Shown piece after piece: positions 17,212-25,669 of a stretch of 48,261 bases of DNA (the first letter of the stretch is position 1; the number at the start of each line of letters is the position of its first letter). The notes under the pieces were generated by a model that was given only the letters and a program-made list of their open reading frames with translations, had not been told where the DNA came from and did no database searches. Made by a program: the position numbers and the translations under genes. The stretch comes from a virus: positions 1-48,261 of IMG/VR virus record IMGVR_UViG_3300042905_003232; one strand, 5' to 3'.

Positions 17212-17436
17212 ATGAACAAACCAGTAGCAAAGAAAGCAGCAGCCAAGAAGGCAGCGCCGGCCAAAAAGAAAGCCGCGCCAGCCAAGAAGGCTGCAGCACC
17301 GAAGAAAGTAGCTCCAGCAAACGTCCGCCCAGAAGAGATCGCAAAGGGAACCTTTGCAGATCCAGCACCGGCACCGAAGACGTCCGCACCTGCCAAGAAG
17401 AAGTCTCTATTGAAGAGGATCTTCGGCGGTAAGTAG
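17212..17436 (+). CDS. Lys/Ala/Pro-rich histone-like protein
   Basis: 74 residues from the ATG after GGGAGAGA. Nearly the whole chain is AKKA/PAKK repeats like histone H1 tails, broken by a short acidic stretch (VRPEEIAKGTF), and it ends in KKSLLKRIFGGK, an amphipathic cationic segment. Likely to bind nucleic acid non-specifically or to coat it during packaging; membrane binding by the terminal helix is an alternative. Confidence 0.7.
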   Translation: MNKPVAKKAAAKKAAPAKKKAAPAKKAAAPKKVAPANVRPEEIAKGTFADPAPAPKTSAPAKKKSLLKRIFGGK

Positions 17437-17446
17437 GCTACAACGA

Positions 17447-17492
17447 GTTGGGCCTCGCCTGGTTCGCCCTCTCCCCACAGGCGGGGTCCAAC
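17447..17492 (+). terminator. Long hairpin between two genes
   Basis: GTTGGGCCTCGCCTG (17447-17461) pairs with 17478-17492 over 15 positions if two G-T pairs are allowed, with a 16-base loop. No T-run follows, so it may be a pause or processing site rather than a true terminator. Confidence 0.45.
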
Positions 17493-17508
17493 ACTATTAA
17501 AGGAAAAC

Positions 17509-18423
17509 ATGTCAGAAGAACTTGTATTTGGAGATGAACCCGGTCCGGAGAGAGCCGAGTTTGAAGTAGACTCTCCAATCAACATACGCCCCAAGCTAGG
17601 CGACATCGGCATTGAAGAAGTCGAGCGCGGGGTCTGCCAAGATACCTTTGAAAACCGAGGACTCCTTCGGGCACACAAGATGGGATGGGATCCTGTGTAC
17701 GCCTCGAATGGAGTTCCAACGGGATTGATCCAGGCGCGTTCTGCCGAGATGGCAAAAGCGCGCCGGGTCATGTCCCTCACAGAAAAGAAACCAATTCTTG
17801 TAGATCCAGACCGTATCAACTCTGATTATATAACGGGTCTAGATCTACTCGCGGAGAGCGCGTCCGACTACCTTGTGCCTCCTTGGGTAGTTGGCGCGAC
17901 ACGCGCCTGGATAAAAGAGCAAGAGGCAGGTGGACCGAGCTCACCTCGACGTAAACCAGCTGCCCTCCCAACTCGATGCAAGCACGTCAAGGATGACGGG
18001 ATCCGCTGCATGCTTTGGTCTTCAGGACGCCCGGCAGATGACGGGTACTGTCGCATCCACCTTGGGTCTGTTCAGCGTCGTCCTGGAGAAGATGTCGAGC
18101 GCGCCCGGGCAAAGCTGACGCAGGCTGCGCCTTACGCGGTGGACGTCTTAGAAGATCTTATGCAGAACGCGCAATCTGAACCAGTGAAGCTTAAAGCTTC
18201 GACTGAAATCCTGGACCGCGCGGGAGTTCGTGGTGGTATAGAGTTCGATGCGCGCCTTGAAGTTACTGACGGGCGTCAACCAGCTCAGGTAGTTGCTGAA
18301 CGTCTACAACGTCTAGCGGCCGGCGCAATTCAAGTTGCGGCGAAAATGGCCGAAGCTGGTCTGGAAATACCAAAAGACGCCGAGAGTGACATTGAAGACG
18401 CAGAAATCGTCGAGGAAACCTAA
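17509..18423 (+). CDS. Zinc-finger protein, candidate small terminase subunit
   Basis: 304 residues, start behind AAAGGAA. After an acidic N-terminus and a variable middle, a Cys/His cluster appears at about residues 155-185 (RCKHVKDDGIRCMLW, YCRIH). Then comes a helical region with VDVLEDLMQNAQSEPVKLKA and TEILDRAGVRGG, a pattern I associate with phage terminase small subunits and related packaging proteins. The terminase large gene is 27 kb away, which is unusual, so the role stays tentative. Confidence 0.5.
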   Translation: MSEELVFGDEPGPERAEFEVDSPINIRPKLGDIGIEEVERGVCQDTFENRGLLRAHKMGWDPVYASNGVPTGLIQARSAEMAKARRVMSLTEKKPILVDPDRINSDYITGLDLLAESASDYLVPPWVVGATRAWIKEQEAGGPSSPRRKPAALPTRCKHVKDDGIRCMLWSSGRPADDGYCRIHLGSVQRRPGEDVERARAKLTQAAPYAVDVLEDLMQNAQSEPVKLKASTEILDRAGVRGGIEFDARLEVTDGRQPAQVVAERLQRLAAGAIQVAAKMAEAGLEIPKDAESDIEDAEIVEET

Positions 18424-18424
18424 A

Positions 18425-18586
18425 ATGTCACAAGAAACCCTAGATCTAGCGGAAAAACTGTATTTGGACCTCGTTGACGACATCGAGAAGGCAAAGACTC
18501 GAGAAGAGCATATTCGGGTCACCGCACGGGCAAATGCCGCGAGAGCCTTATTTCAAGGGCTTTCGGCCTCATATATCAGTCAATAG
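18425..18586 (+). CDS. 53-residue helical protein
   Basis: Starts two bases after the preceding stop. Single predicted helix pair (LAEKLYLDLVDDIEKAK, ITARANAARALFQGL-like). Probably translated with the gene before it. Unrecognised. Confidence 0.6.
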   Translation: MSQETLDLAEKLYLDLVDDIEKAKTREEHIRVTARANAARALFQGLSASYISQ

Positions 18587-18594
18587 CCCCAAAA

Positions 18595-18616
18595 CTAGGG
18601 AAAGTATACTGAAATT
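18595..18616 (+). promoter_or_regulatory. First leaderless promoter cassette
   Basis: CTAGGGAAAG, then TATACT (18605-18610), then six bases and an ATG exactly at the predicted +1. This is the earliest copy in the window of the cassette that dominates 20-45 kb. Confidence 0.65.
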
Positions 18617-19033
18617 ATGAATTTAGTGACGGCCGACTGCGACAATTGCGGCGCGGACGTCCAGGTAATTGGGACGGGCACGCCTGGCGAAGACCAGACC
18701 CAGACGGGCTGGCTTCAGGTAGAAAACGGCTGGTGCCTCGATTTTTCAGGTGGGTACGGCATGTTTACGGACCTGGCGCTCGATGACGGGTCACTTTTGC
18801 ATAACGTCGCGCTCTGCCATGAATGTTGCTTGAAGATCGCTCGCATTCTTCCTGGAATCTTTGGCAAGACGGGTGGCATGCACTCGATGTCAATTGACGA
18901 GAAAGAAGCGACGGGTGGCAAGTCATGCTGCGAATTCTCCTGGGATAGTGACGGGCACGGCTGTCTCGTTTATGGAGACGGGCACGGCGGATGGACCGAA
19001 GTTGTCGCGCCTGATGGTACAATCATCGAATGA
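18617..19033 (+). CDS. Cys-rich protein upstream of the endolysin
   Basis: 138 residues, with CDNCG at residues 8-12, ALCHEC in the middle and SCCEF/GCLVYGDGHGG towards the end. At least one zinc site is likely. Leaderless start; stop overlaps the endolysin start by four bases (ATGA), so endolysin synthesis is probably coupled to it. Function unknown. Confidence 0.65.
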   Translation: MNLVTADCDNCGADVQVIGTGTPGEDQTQTGWLQVENGWCLDFSGGYGMFTDLALDDGSLLHNVALCHECCLKIARILPGIFGKTGGMHSMSIDEKEATGGKSCCEFSWDSDGHGCLVYGDGHGGWTEVVAPDGTIIE

Positions 19034-19776
19034 CCGCTGACAGATTTCTTGAGCTCGCAAAAAGTTATCTTGGCTACCGCGCATCCCCTGGCGGTAGAAA
19101 TGACTTTGCGGCGAGGACGGGATATACGTCAACGGGCGCGCCATGGTCTGGTTCATTTATAGACTGCGTCGCTTATGACGCCGGCGTAAAAATACCTGCC
19201 TGCGTGTACAGTCCGAACGGGCTTGCCGAATTCATTTATCAAAGAAGATGGCGCGAACGTCCGCAACCCGGTGACATTGTCTTTTACTCGTTTTCTCTTG
19301 ACGGCGCGTTCGGCATGCCGCACGTTGGCATCGTCACGAACATTGACGGATGGAAGATCAGCGAGACGTTCACCGCAATCGAAGCAAACATTTCTTCAGG
19401 CCTGCCTAAGGCGCCGGATGTTAATGACGGGATCTTTGAACGCACGCGCTGGAAATATGAAGTTCTTGGATTTTGTCGTCCTGATTTCAAACAGCGGCCT
19501 GCCAAGGACTCAAATATATTGACGGGCAAGCCTGAGCTGTTGACATCTCAGCTGTTACCCGGCAAGCGGCATGCCAGCGTGGAAATATTGCAACGGGCAC
19601 TGGTCGTCGCGGTTGGCTTAAGAGACTACGAGCGCGGAAAGTTTGACGTAAAAACGCAGCGCGCTTACGCGCGGTTCCAAAGACTGATCGGAGTTGTTGG
19701 GTCCGACGCGAATGGTGTTCCGACGCAGTCAACACTGACGCGCCTCGCGCTTGAAACTCAGATGTTCAAAATCTAA
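19030..19776 (+). CDS. Endolysin: CHAP-like amidase with peptidoglycan-binding domain
   Basis: 248 residues. The N-terminal about 150 form an NlpC/P60-CHAP papain-like fold: catalytic C46 in GSFIDCVAYDAG and H98 in GMPHVGIVT, with RPQPGDIVFY between. The C-terminal part (VEILQRALVVAV, YARFQRLIG, GVPTQSTL) is a peptidoglycan-binding repeat domain. No signal peptide, so it needs a holin to reach the wall. It cleaves peptide bonds or the amide link in host peptidoglycan for lysis. Confidence 0.85.
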   Translation: MTADRFLELAKSYLGYRASPGGRNDFAARTGYTSTGAPWSGSFIDCVAYDAGVKIPACVYSPNGLAEFIYQRRWRERPQPGDIVFYSFSLDGAFGMPHVGIVTNIDGWKISETFTAIEANISSGLPKAPDVNDGIFERTRWKYEVLGFCRPDFKQRPAKDSNILTGKPELLTSQLLPGKRHASVEILQRALVVAVGLRDYERGKFDVKTQRAYARFQRLIGVVGSDANGVPTQSTLTRLALETQMFKI

Positions 19777-19853
19777 GGAAGTTACAATCAATCACGAATA
19801 TGTCACACTCCCGTGATATATTGGTAGTACCAACGACAGTAAGGACAAATTAC

Positions 19854-20381
19854 ATGGTCAACCTATCCATATCAAAACGTGCCAGAGAAGGCGCCCTCAA
19901 AAAGGGTCAAATGACTCGTGATGTCGTTTATGGGATCATTGCAGATGCATCGATGCCACTGACGATCAACGAGATCAACTCCTTATACAAGGGCCTTCGT
20001 GGCAAGACACTTTCACGTGAGTACCTCCGAATGGTTCTCGATGCCTTTGTTGAATCAAAGCAGCTGCTCTCACGAACTGAGACAAAAGCAGAGCGTGAAC
20101 TTCGTGGCAGAAGCCGTGGCGCAGACGCACTGCTGTTCTACACAGCAGGTACACGTGCAACTCGCACGTCGCTTCCAAAGGTTCCTTTCAAGATTACAGT
20201 TGCGAACTCGTCAAGTGGCGCACGCAACAAGTCAAAAAAGAAAGCTCAAGCCAAGAAGAAATCAGCGCCAAGTGCAAATGACTTGATCAACATTCTTATC
20301 GCTGATCGCACGAAGCATCTCGAGGATCGCATTGCACGTCTTGAGACAAAGCTTTCACGCATCAGAGCAATCGCTAAGTAG
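19854..20381 (+). CDS. Winged-helix-like protein with basic linker and coiled-coil tail
   Basis: 175 residues. I start at the ATG after AAGGACAAATTAC; an in-frame ATG 54 bases upstream would translate the promoter (TATATT near 19815). Residues 15-75 (DVVYGIIADASMPLTINEIN, LSREYLRMVLDAFVES) look like a winged helix, followed by a Lys-rich stretch (NKSKKKAQAKKK) and a terminal coil (LEDRIARLETKLSRIR). Layout suits a nucleoid-type or regulatory DNA binder. Confidence 0.6.
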   Translation: MVNLSISKRAREGALKKGQMTRDVVYGIIADASMPLTINEINSLYKGLRGKTLSREYLRMVLDAFVESKQLLSRTETKAERELRGRSRGADALLFYTAGTRATRTSLPKVPFKITVANSSSGARNKSKKKAQAKKKSAPSANDLINILIADRTKHLEDRIARLETKLSRIRAIAK

Positions 20382-20439
20382 GGCGGTTAGCTAAGCGTCG
20401 GATTCCGATGACGGGCACGCGAGATGATAGCGTGTTCAT

Positions 20440-20700
20440 ATGAACCACGACATCTCCGTGTTCGTCATTGAATCAGTCGAAGACATGCTCGAGCTCGCCG
20501 AAGAAGAAATCTACGACTTTGTAATTGATGCCGATGAGTGCGCTAACTGTGGAATGATCCTCGGGATCATTTCTGCGGAAGATACAATCATTCCGTGCAT
20601 CGTCGTATCCGTTGAGATATCGGCGCTGGACCCGTGGACAATCTGTCTAGATTGCGCCGCACCACTCCTGTACCCACAAGAGTGGAGCGTGGATCTGTAG
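20440..20700 (+). CDS. 86-residue acidic protein with two CxxC pairs
   Basis: Acidic throughout; CANC and CLDC form a probable zinc ribbon (about residues 34-75). No Shine-Dalgarno: TAGCGT followed by six bases and ATG fits the leaderless geometry, though this -10 is weak. Unrecognised. Confidence 0.6.
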   Translation: MNHDISVFVIESVEDMLELAEEEIYDFVIDADECANCGMILGIISAEDTIIPCIVVSVEISALDPWTICLDCAAPLLYPQEWSVDL

Positions 20701-20755
20701 AAATCTACGGAATGTAATATAGGCTCAACAACACCTACCCGAAAGGACATACGAC

Positions 20756-20995
20756 ATGCGTGAATACGCATCATCACGAACAAACATCCACCTGGCCGAA
20801 GGCGACTCGCCTAAGGTCTCAGTTCAACTGAACAATGTCAAAGGCGGCAACTTGTACGCAGTTGTTGACATTGAGTGCTTGGGACACAACCAGCACATCT
20901 TCGTCTACGCAAGCGAAGGCGAGACACCTGACGCTCTGCTTGGCAGGATCGTCCGTGGCTTGAGCCCAGTAGTAAAGGCGGAGAGCAATGCCTAA
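20756..20995 (+). CDS. 79-residue array protein, coupled to the next gene
   Basis: First clearly leadered cassette (-10 TAATAT at 20715-20720, GAAAGGA leader). Beta-rich sequence (PKVSVQLNNVKGGNLYAVVD) with a charged end. Its last codons overlap the start of the following gene by eight bases, so the two form an operon. Unrecognised. Confidence 0.7.
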   Translation: MREYASSRTNIHLAEGDSPKVSVQLNNVKGGNLYAVVDIECLGHNQHIFVYASEGETPDALLGRIVRGLSPVVKAESNA

Positions 20996-21608
20996 TTGGT
21001 GCTCAAACGAACTCACAATCACTGGTGACAAAGAAGCGATTAGCCGCTTTGTCGCCGGCGTCAAGAAAGACGACTCACAAGACCTGCTGCTCATTGAAAG
21101 CTACCTGCCAACTCCAGAGGATTTGACAGTGACAATGGCTGGCGGTTTCACAGACAAGAACTCACCAGAAGCTTTGGAGCTTGCTGCGAAGCAGCAGTCA
21201 AACATTGACAAGTATGGTCACAAGGACTGGTACGACTGGAACATTGCCAACTGGGGAACCAAGTGGTCAGACAGCGATACCGACGGTGGCGACATCTACA
21301 ACGATGGCACCACAGTGTCATACACATTCCAGTCTCCGTGGGGTCCACCTGAAGAAGCGTTCCGACGCATCTCAGCAATATTCCCAGAGCTGACCTTTGT
21401 TCTTAGCTTCTCTGAAGAGGGCATGGGCTTCTACGGCGCAACGAGCTTTTTCAATGGCGAGGTTGCAGCTGAAGCCGGCGGTGATATATCTGACATTGAA
21501 GGCTACGATGAGATTGACTTTGACAGCGATGACACAGACTGTTACGAGAAAGCTCACGAGCTTCAGCAAGACGCACGTGAAGAAGCAATGAGGCTGGTTC
21601 AAATCTAA
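20988..21608 (+). CDS. DUF1281/YubB-like ferredoxin-fold protein
   Basis: 206 residues. The start MPNWCSNELTITG and the middle WYDWNIANWGTKWSDSD are the hallmarks of the family found on plasmids and phages (Api92-like). The rest is acidic (DYDEIDFDSDD-like region near residue 180). Family function is unknown. One of the few array members that belongs to a recognised family. Confidence 0.8.
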   Translation: MPNWCSNELTITGDKEAISRFVAGVKKDDSQDLLLIESYLPTPEDLTVTMAGGFTDKNSPEALELAAKQQSNIDKYGHKDWYDWNIANWGTKWSDSDTDGGDIYNDGTTVSYTFQSPWGPPEEAFRRISAIFPELTFVLSFSEEGMGFYGATSFFNGEVAAEAGGDISDIEGYDEIDFDSDDTDCYEKAHELQQDAREEAMRLVQI

Positions 21609-21661
21609 GGAATGTAAGATAACACCATCAAGTAAACAACCTACCGAAAGGACATAACGAC

Positions 21662-22045
21662 ATGGGCGACAGAGCAGTAATCGGGTTCAAGGCCAACAGG
21701 GAATCAGTCCCTGTGTTCTTGTACTCGCACTGGGGCGGTTCAGACAGGTATCGTGACTTGCAGCGAGCACTCGTTGCATCACAGCCACGCTGGAACGATC
21801 CAGACTACGCAACACGCATTGCCATCTCACAAATCATTGGGAACTACTGGACAGAAGAAACTGGGTTCGGCATTAGCGCCGGCGAGAATTCTTTCAGCAA
21901 GCCTGACTACAACGACGTGCCAGTAGTAATCTGGGACGACCAAGTAGTCGTGGTTGTGAATGCAGAAGACTCAACGACAATCCGAACAATGGCTCTCCCA
22001 CCAGAGATGTCATTCCAGGACTTCCTTGCGCTAGTTCACGTCTAG
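21662..22045 (+). CDS. 127-residue phage protein of the MGDRAVIGF type
   Basis: -10 TAAGAT at 21615-21620, GAAAGGACA leader. Opening GDRAVIGFKANRESVPVFLY and SHWGG recall a conserved phage hypothetical family; later VVIWDDQVVVVVNAED is beta-rich. Catalytic residues are not evident. Followed by a strong hairpin. Confidence 0.65.
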   Translation: MGDRAVIGFKANRESVPVFLYSHWGGSDRYRDLQRALVASQPRWNDPDYATRIAISQIIGNYWTEETGFGISAGENSFSKPDYNDVPVVIWDDQVVVVVNAEDSTTIRTMALPPEMSFQDFLALVHV

Positions 22046-22062
22046 TGCAGACAAGCTTGGGA

Positions 22063-22101
22063 CCAGCCGGCGGCTTGTGCGACTACGCCCCCGCCGGCTG
22101 G
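22063..22101 (+). terminator. GC-rich hairpin before a cassette
   Basis: CCAGCCGGCGG (22063-22073) pairs perfectly with CCGCCGGCTGG (22091-22101), flanked by a further CTTGG/CCAAG pairing. No T-run. It sits just upstream of the next promoter and could stop or slow read-through. Confidence 0.5.
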
Positions 22102-22160
22102 ACCCGCCAAGTTTCTAAGGAATGTATATTGATACCACACCTACAAACAAAGGACACCAA

Positions 22161-22637
22161 ATGACAACACAGTTACCTACGGTCGGCAAGGCCGTCTACC
22201 TAGAGTTCCGCAAGGACAACATGACCACGCAGGTCTTGTTCATGCCAGAAGGCATGGCAGCATCGCACACCATCGTGCCGCTGTCAATGTATCGCCGTCG
22301 CATCTCAGAGCACGCACCACGAAAGACCTGGCGTCTTATCGCTGGCACGACAACAACTGCCAAGCTAGCACCTGTAACTTCTGGCGCTGTTAGCAATCCA
22401 GCTGCCGCAAGCATAGGAACAACCTTGCTATCATTCGCTGACCCGCTGTTCACACAGCTAGCCACAAACAACTGGAAGCTTTTCAAGGAGCCAGTGGTTG
22501 TTGAAGTTACAGCAGAGGATCTCGAGTGCGTGCGCACTGGCAAGACTCCTTACAAGACTCTTGGCCGCATTTGGAAAGCTCGCAAGTTTCTTGGCTTCCC
22601 AGCCGAGTTCATTGACAAGCGCATTCCAGCTGTCTAA
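22161..22637 (+). CDS. 158-residue array protein
   Basis: Start is the ATG after AAAGGACACCAA; the in-frame ATG 39 bases upstream is part of the cassette (-10 TATATT at 22125-22130) and would translate the leader. Basic, with a Thr/Ala-rich middle (GTTTTAKLAPVTSGAVSNP) that may be a linker. The C-terminal end (YKTLGRIWKARKFLGFPAEF) is helical. Lies just before the ATPase gene. Unrecognised. Confidence 0.65.
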   Translation: MTTQLPTVGKAVYLEFRKDNMTTQVLFMPEGMAASHTIVPLSMYRRRISEHAPRKTWRLIAGTTTTAKLAPVTSGAVSNPAAASIGTTLLSFADPLFTQLATNNWKLFKEPVVVEVTAEDLECVRTGKTPYKTLGRIWKARKFLGFPAEFIDKRIPAV

Positions 22638-22685
22638 TTCTCAGGAATGTAAAGTAAACTCACACCTACAAACAAAGGACACCAA

Positions 22686-23681
22686 ATGACAATGAATACC
22701 ATCTACGATGGCCTACACTCTGGGCTATCGTCAGTGCTTACCAGCGTAGCTGTTCAGCCAATCAATACTGAGGCAGCCTCCGTGCTGGATAAGATGACAA
22801 CCCAGGCCGGCCGTGCGACAGCACGCGGCGCAGCAGCTCCAAAGAAGAAGCCTACCATGACTACAGCAGATGCACTCGTTGCGACAGACAAGTTCCCACG
22901 CCCTAATGGCGAGGACTACTACACTCGCAAGTGGGGCGAACACGATGACGTGATGGTCCTCCGCAAGGCCCGTGACATGAGCAGTTACATTCTGCTTTAT
23001 GGCGCACCAGGTTGCGGCAAGACTGCTCTCGTTGAAGCTGCATTCTGCAGCGAGCCCGGCGGTCTTCAGACTGTCCTCGGCTCTGGCGACACTGAAGTCT
23101 CTGACTTGGTCGGCGGATACGTGCAAACGCCAAGCGGCGGCTTCCTCTGGGAAGATGGCCCGCTGCTCAAAGCAGCTGAAGCAGGCGGCACACTTCTTAT
23201 TGACGAAGTCGGCCTCATTGACCCGAAGGTGCTCAGCATCATCTATGGTCTTATGGATGGCCGTAAAGAGTACACTGTCACAGCGAATCCCGAGCGAGGC
23301 ACTGTCAAAGCTAAGCCTGGCTTCTTCGTGATTGCAGCAACCAACCCGAATGCGCCAGGCGTGCGACTTTCGGAAGCGTTGCTGTCACGCTTTACAGTGC
23401 AGGCAGAGATGACTACTGACTGGGGTCTTGCTCGTAAGCTTGGCGCACCAACGCCAATCGTGACAGCAGCACAGAACCTAGACAAGAAGCAGCAATCATC
23501 GGAAGTATCGTGGGCCCCGCAGATGCGTGAGCTCTTAGCCTTCCGTGATCTCGCCGTAGCTTTCGGCACGAAGTTTGCAATTGCGAACTTGCTCGCAGCC
23601 GCACCCGAGATTGACAGGCCGGTTGTCGCCGATGTCTTTACCAGGGTCTTCGGCGAGGAATGCCGACCAGCCAAGATCTAG
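22686..23681 (+). CDS. MoxR/CobS-type AAA+ ATPase
   Basis: 331 residues. Walker A GAPGCGKT at residues 106-113, Walker B LLIDE at 170-174, then sensor and arginine-finger region (FFVIAATNPNAPGVRLSEALLSRF). ATPases of this type remodel partner complexes and nearly always pair with a VWA protein, as found in the next gene. Known examples are MoxR, NorQ/NirQ, CbbQ and CobS. -10 TAAAGT at 22650-22655 with its own leader. The client is unknown; a CobS-like role in cobalt insertion would fit the cobalamin-dependent reductase at 1 kb, but that is inference. Confidence 0.88.
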   Translation: MTMNTIYDGLHSGLSSVLTSVAVQPINTEAASVLDKMTTQAGRATARGAAAPKKKPTMTTADALVATDKFPRPNGEDYYTRKWGEHDDVMVLRKARDMSSYILLYGAPGCGKTALVEAAFCSEPGGLQTVLGSGDTEVSDLVGGYVQTPSGGFLWEDGPLLKAAEAGGTLLIDEVGLIDPKVLSIIYGLMDGRKEYTVTANPERGTVKAKPGFFVIAATNPNAPGVRLSEALLSRFTVQAEMTTDWGLARKLGAPTPIVTAAQNLDKKQQSSEVSWAPQMRELLAFRDLAVAFGTKFAIANLLAAAPEIDRPVVADVFTRVFGEECRPAKI

Positions 23682-23700
23682 GTCTTGGTTGGTTCCGGGG

Positions 23701-23726
23701 AGGCTGGCCTAGTAGGTGGGCCAGCC
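23701..23726 (+). terminator. Hairpin between ATPase and VWA genes
   Basis: AGGCTGGCC/GGCCAGCC stem with a nine-base loop, extended outwards by GGGG/CCCCTCC pairing. No T-run; lies before the VWA promoter (-10 TATTAT at 23748-23753). It may uncouple the two genes' transcription. Confidence 0.45.
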
Positions 23727-23788
23727 CCTCCTGGATTCTAAGGAATGTATTATGAACCTACGCAAAAGGACAAACAAAGGACAAGAAC

Positions 23789-25564
23789 ATGGGACATATT
23801 GATTACAGGCGCAAGACACGCGCCGAGGCCACTGACCCTAAGTGGTTGATGGTTGGCTCGCAGGTTGGCCAGTTGGCTAACATCTGGGCAGGCCGAGGTG
23901 ACTTGGTTGGATATGTCGGCCCAGGTGCCGGCGGTATCGCACCAGCATGCTTCACGCCGGCGACAGCCGAGGTTGAAGTCAATGTGGATGTTGCTTTCGG
24001 CAAGGGCGTCAATCCTTCCGATATCGGCGACCTCCGTCAGCGCTCGCAGCAGTTTGAATGGCCGAAGGCAACTGGCGCCATCTTTCACGAAGCGCTTCAT
24101 GCTCGCTACTCATTGTGGGACATTGAAGCAGCACAGCGCACGCTGACTCCAGCAGAGTTCAAAGCACTCGTGCTTCTTGAGGAAGGACGCATCGAGTCAC
24201 AGGGACTTCAGATCTATCCAGAAAATGCAGGGTTCCTCCGTGCATGCGTGCTCCAAATTGTTCTCGCTGATCTTGAGGACGAGCCACTACCAGAGAACAG
24301 CCAACGTGCAGCAGCAGCACTCGCTGCGCTGACGCTCGCTCGAGTTGACGCTGGCTCAGTTGAAGAAGCAGACATTGAAGGCATCAAGCTAAGCGTCATT
24401 GCTCAACTTGGCGAAGACACTCTTGGCAAGCTTCGTGACATCTGGCTTGAAGCACAGAATCACGACAAGCACATTGATGCTACCGAACTTTACGAGCTCG
24501 CTCGCAAGTGGGTTGCACTGCTCAACGAAGTCACAGGCGAAGAGGAAGAAGATGAAGGCGGCAGTCAGTCAGGTGGAATGTCCGCCGGCGAACTTGCTGA
24601 CCTGCTCGATGCGCTTGGTGAAGCTGTTGAGATTGCTGAGCTTGGTTCTTACGAGCAGCTCGTTGATCAGCAGACGACAGAGGAGTGGAAGGAAGAAGCC
24701 AAGGCTCGTCAGTCAAAAGCGAAGGAACAACAAGAGCACGAAAAGCTTGCGGACGATTGCTTCGGCAAGGGCACTGGCCCAATGCCAGAGACTCGCACAC
24801 GCAGCACACTGCAAACGACACGTCCACCAAGTGGCGAAGAGCGAGCAGCTGCTGTGAAGGTTGCGCAGATGCTTGACAAGGCTAAGTACCGAGACAGGGA
24901 CGAAGTTGAGATCCATTCAATACTTCCTCCCGGCAGACTTCGCACTCGTGCGATGGTGCAAGGTGCGGCGCTCAAAGCTAAGGGCGTGATGGCACAAGCA
25001 GAGCCGTGGAGGCGCACAGTGCGCAAGCACGTTGATGACCCGACACTCACCATCGGCGTGATGGTGGATATCAGCGGTTCAATGTCAGAGGCGATGGAGC
25101 CGATGGCAGTGACAGCGTGGGTCATGAGCGAAGCAGTGCGCAGAGTGCAAGGGCGTGCAGCGATGGTGTACTACGGTGAAGCAGTGTTCCCAACACTGAA
25201 GCCCGGTCAGCACCTGAGCGAAGTCAACATCTACACGGCGCCCGATGGCACCGAAAAGTTTGACAGCGCATTCAAAGCACTCAACGGCGGACTCAACTTG
25301 CTCAACGGAGCAGGCGCTCGTCTTCTCGTTGTTGTTAGCGATGGCTGTTACACAGGACCTGAGTCTCAAGCTGCGAAGCGATGGGTCAGCGAATGTTGTA
25401 AGTCAGGTGTCGGCGTGCTATGGCTGTCAATTGACAACGGGCTTCACGCACGAAGCATTACCAATGGTACGAGCGCAGTGCTCCTACCAAACACAAGTCA
25501 GCCGACAGCGGTTGCCACCGAGATAGGTGCAGCGGCCGCTCGAGCTCTAACGAGCGTCGGCTAA
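23789..25564 (+). CDS. VWA-domain protein with N-terminal HExxH motif (AAA+ partner)
   Basis: 591 residues. N-terminal part has H100EALH104 followed by EEGRIE about 30 residues on, the layout of a zincin-type metallopeptidase. A low-complexity acidic and Glu/Lys-rich stretch follows (about 248-345). Then comes a von Willebrand A domain with the MIDAS motif D427-I-S429-G-S431 and LLVVVSDGCYTGP. This resembles CobT and the VWA partners of MoxR ATPases, in which the MIDAS metal contacts the ATPase or client. It may be a client protease or chelatase subunit. Confidence 0.85.
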   Translation: MGHIDYRRKTRAEATDPKWLMVGSQVGQLANIWAGRGDLVGYVGPGAGGIAPACFTPATAEVEVNVDVAFGKGVNPSDIGDLRQRSQQFEWPKATGAIFHEALHARYSLWDIEAAQRTLTPAEFKALVLLEEGRIESQGLQIYPENAGFLRACVLQIVLADLEDEPLPENSQRAAAALAALTLARVDAGSVEEADIEGIKLSVIAQLGEDTLGKLRDIWLEAQNHDKHIDATELYELARKWVALLNEVTGEEEEDEGGSQSGGMSAGELADLLDALGEAVEIAELGSYEQLVDQQTTEEWKEEAKARQSKAKEQQEHEKLADDCFGKGTGPMPETRTRSTLQTTRPPSGEERAAAVKVAQMLDKAKYRDRDEVEIHSILPPGRLRTRAMVQGAALKAKGVMAQAEPWRRTVRKHVDDPTLTIGVMVDISGSMSEAMEPMAVTAWVMSEAVRRVQGRAAMVYYGEAVFPTLKPGQHLSEVNIYTAPDGTEKFDSAFKALNGGLNLLNGAGARLLVVVSDGCYTGPESQAAKRWVSECCKSGVGVLWLSIDNGLHARSITNGTSAVLLPNTSQPTAVATEIGAAAARALTSVG

Positions 25565-25569
25565 GTCGT

Positions 25570-25611
25570 CCGGCCAGGGAGCGTGTGTTACTTGTCCTTT
25601 CCGCCTCCCTG
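25570..25611 (+). terminator. Hairpin after the VWA gene
   Basis: CCAGGGAG (25570-25577) pairs with CTCCCTGG (25604-25611) across a 26-base pyrimidine-rich loop. It precedes the next cassette (-10 TATAGT at 25634-25639). Confidence 0.4.
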
Positions 25612-25669
25612 GTCTGGCACATTCTCAGGAATGTATAGTTAGACACACAACCTACCGAAAGGACAGACA

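Noticed and set aside
22731-25125. Several minus-strand frames of 60-140 residues opposite the ATPase and VWA genes
   Set aside because: They are shadows of well-supported genes with biased codons and have no promoters or ribosome sites.
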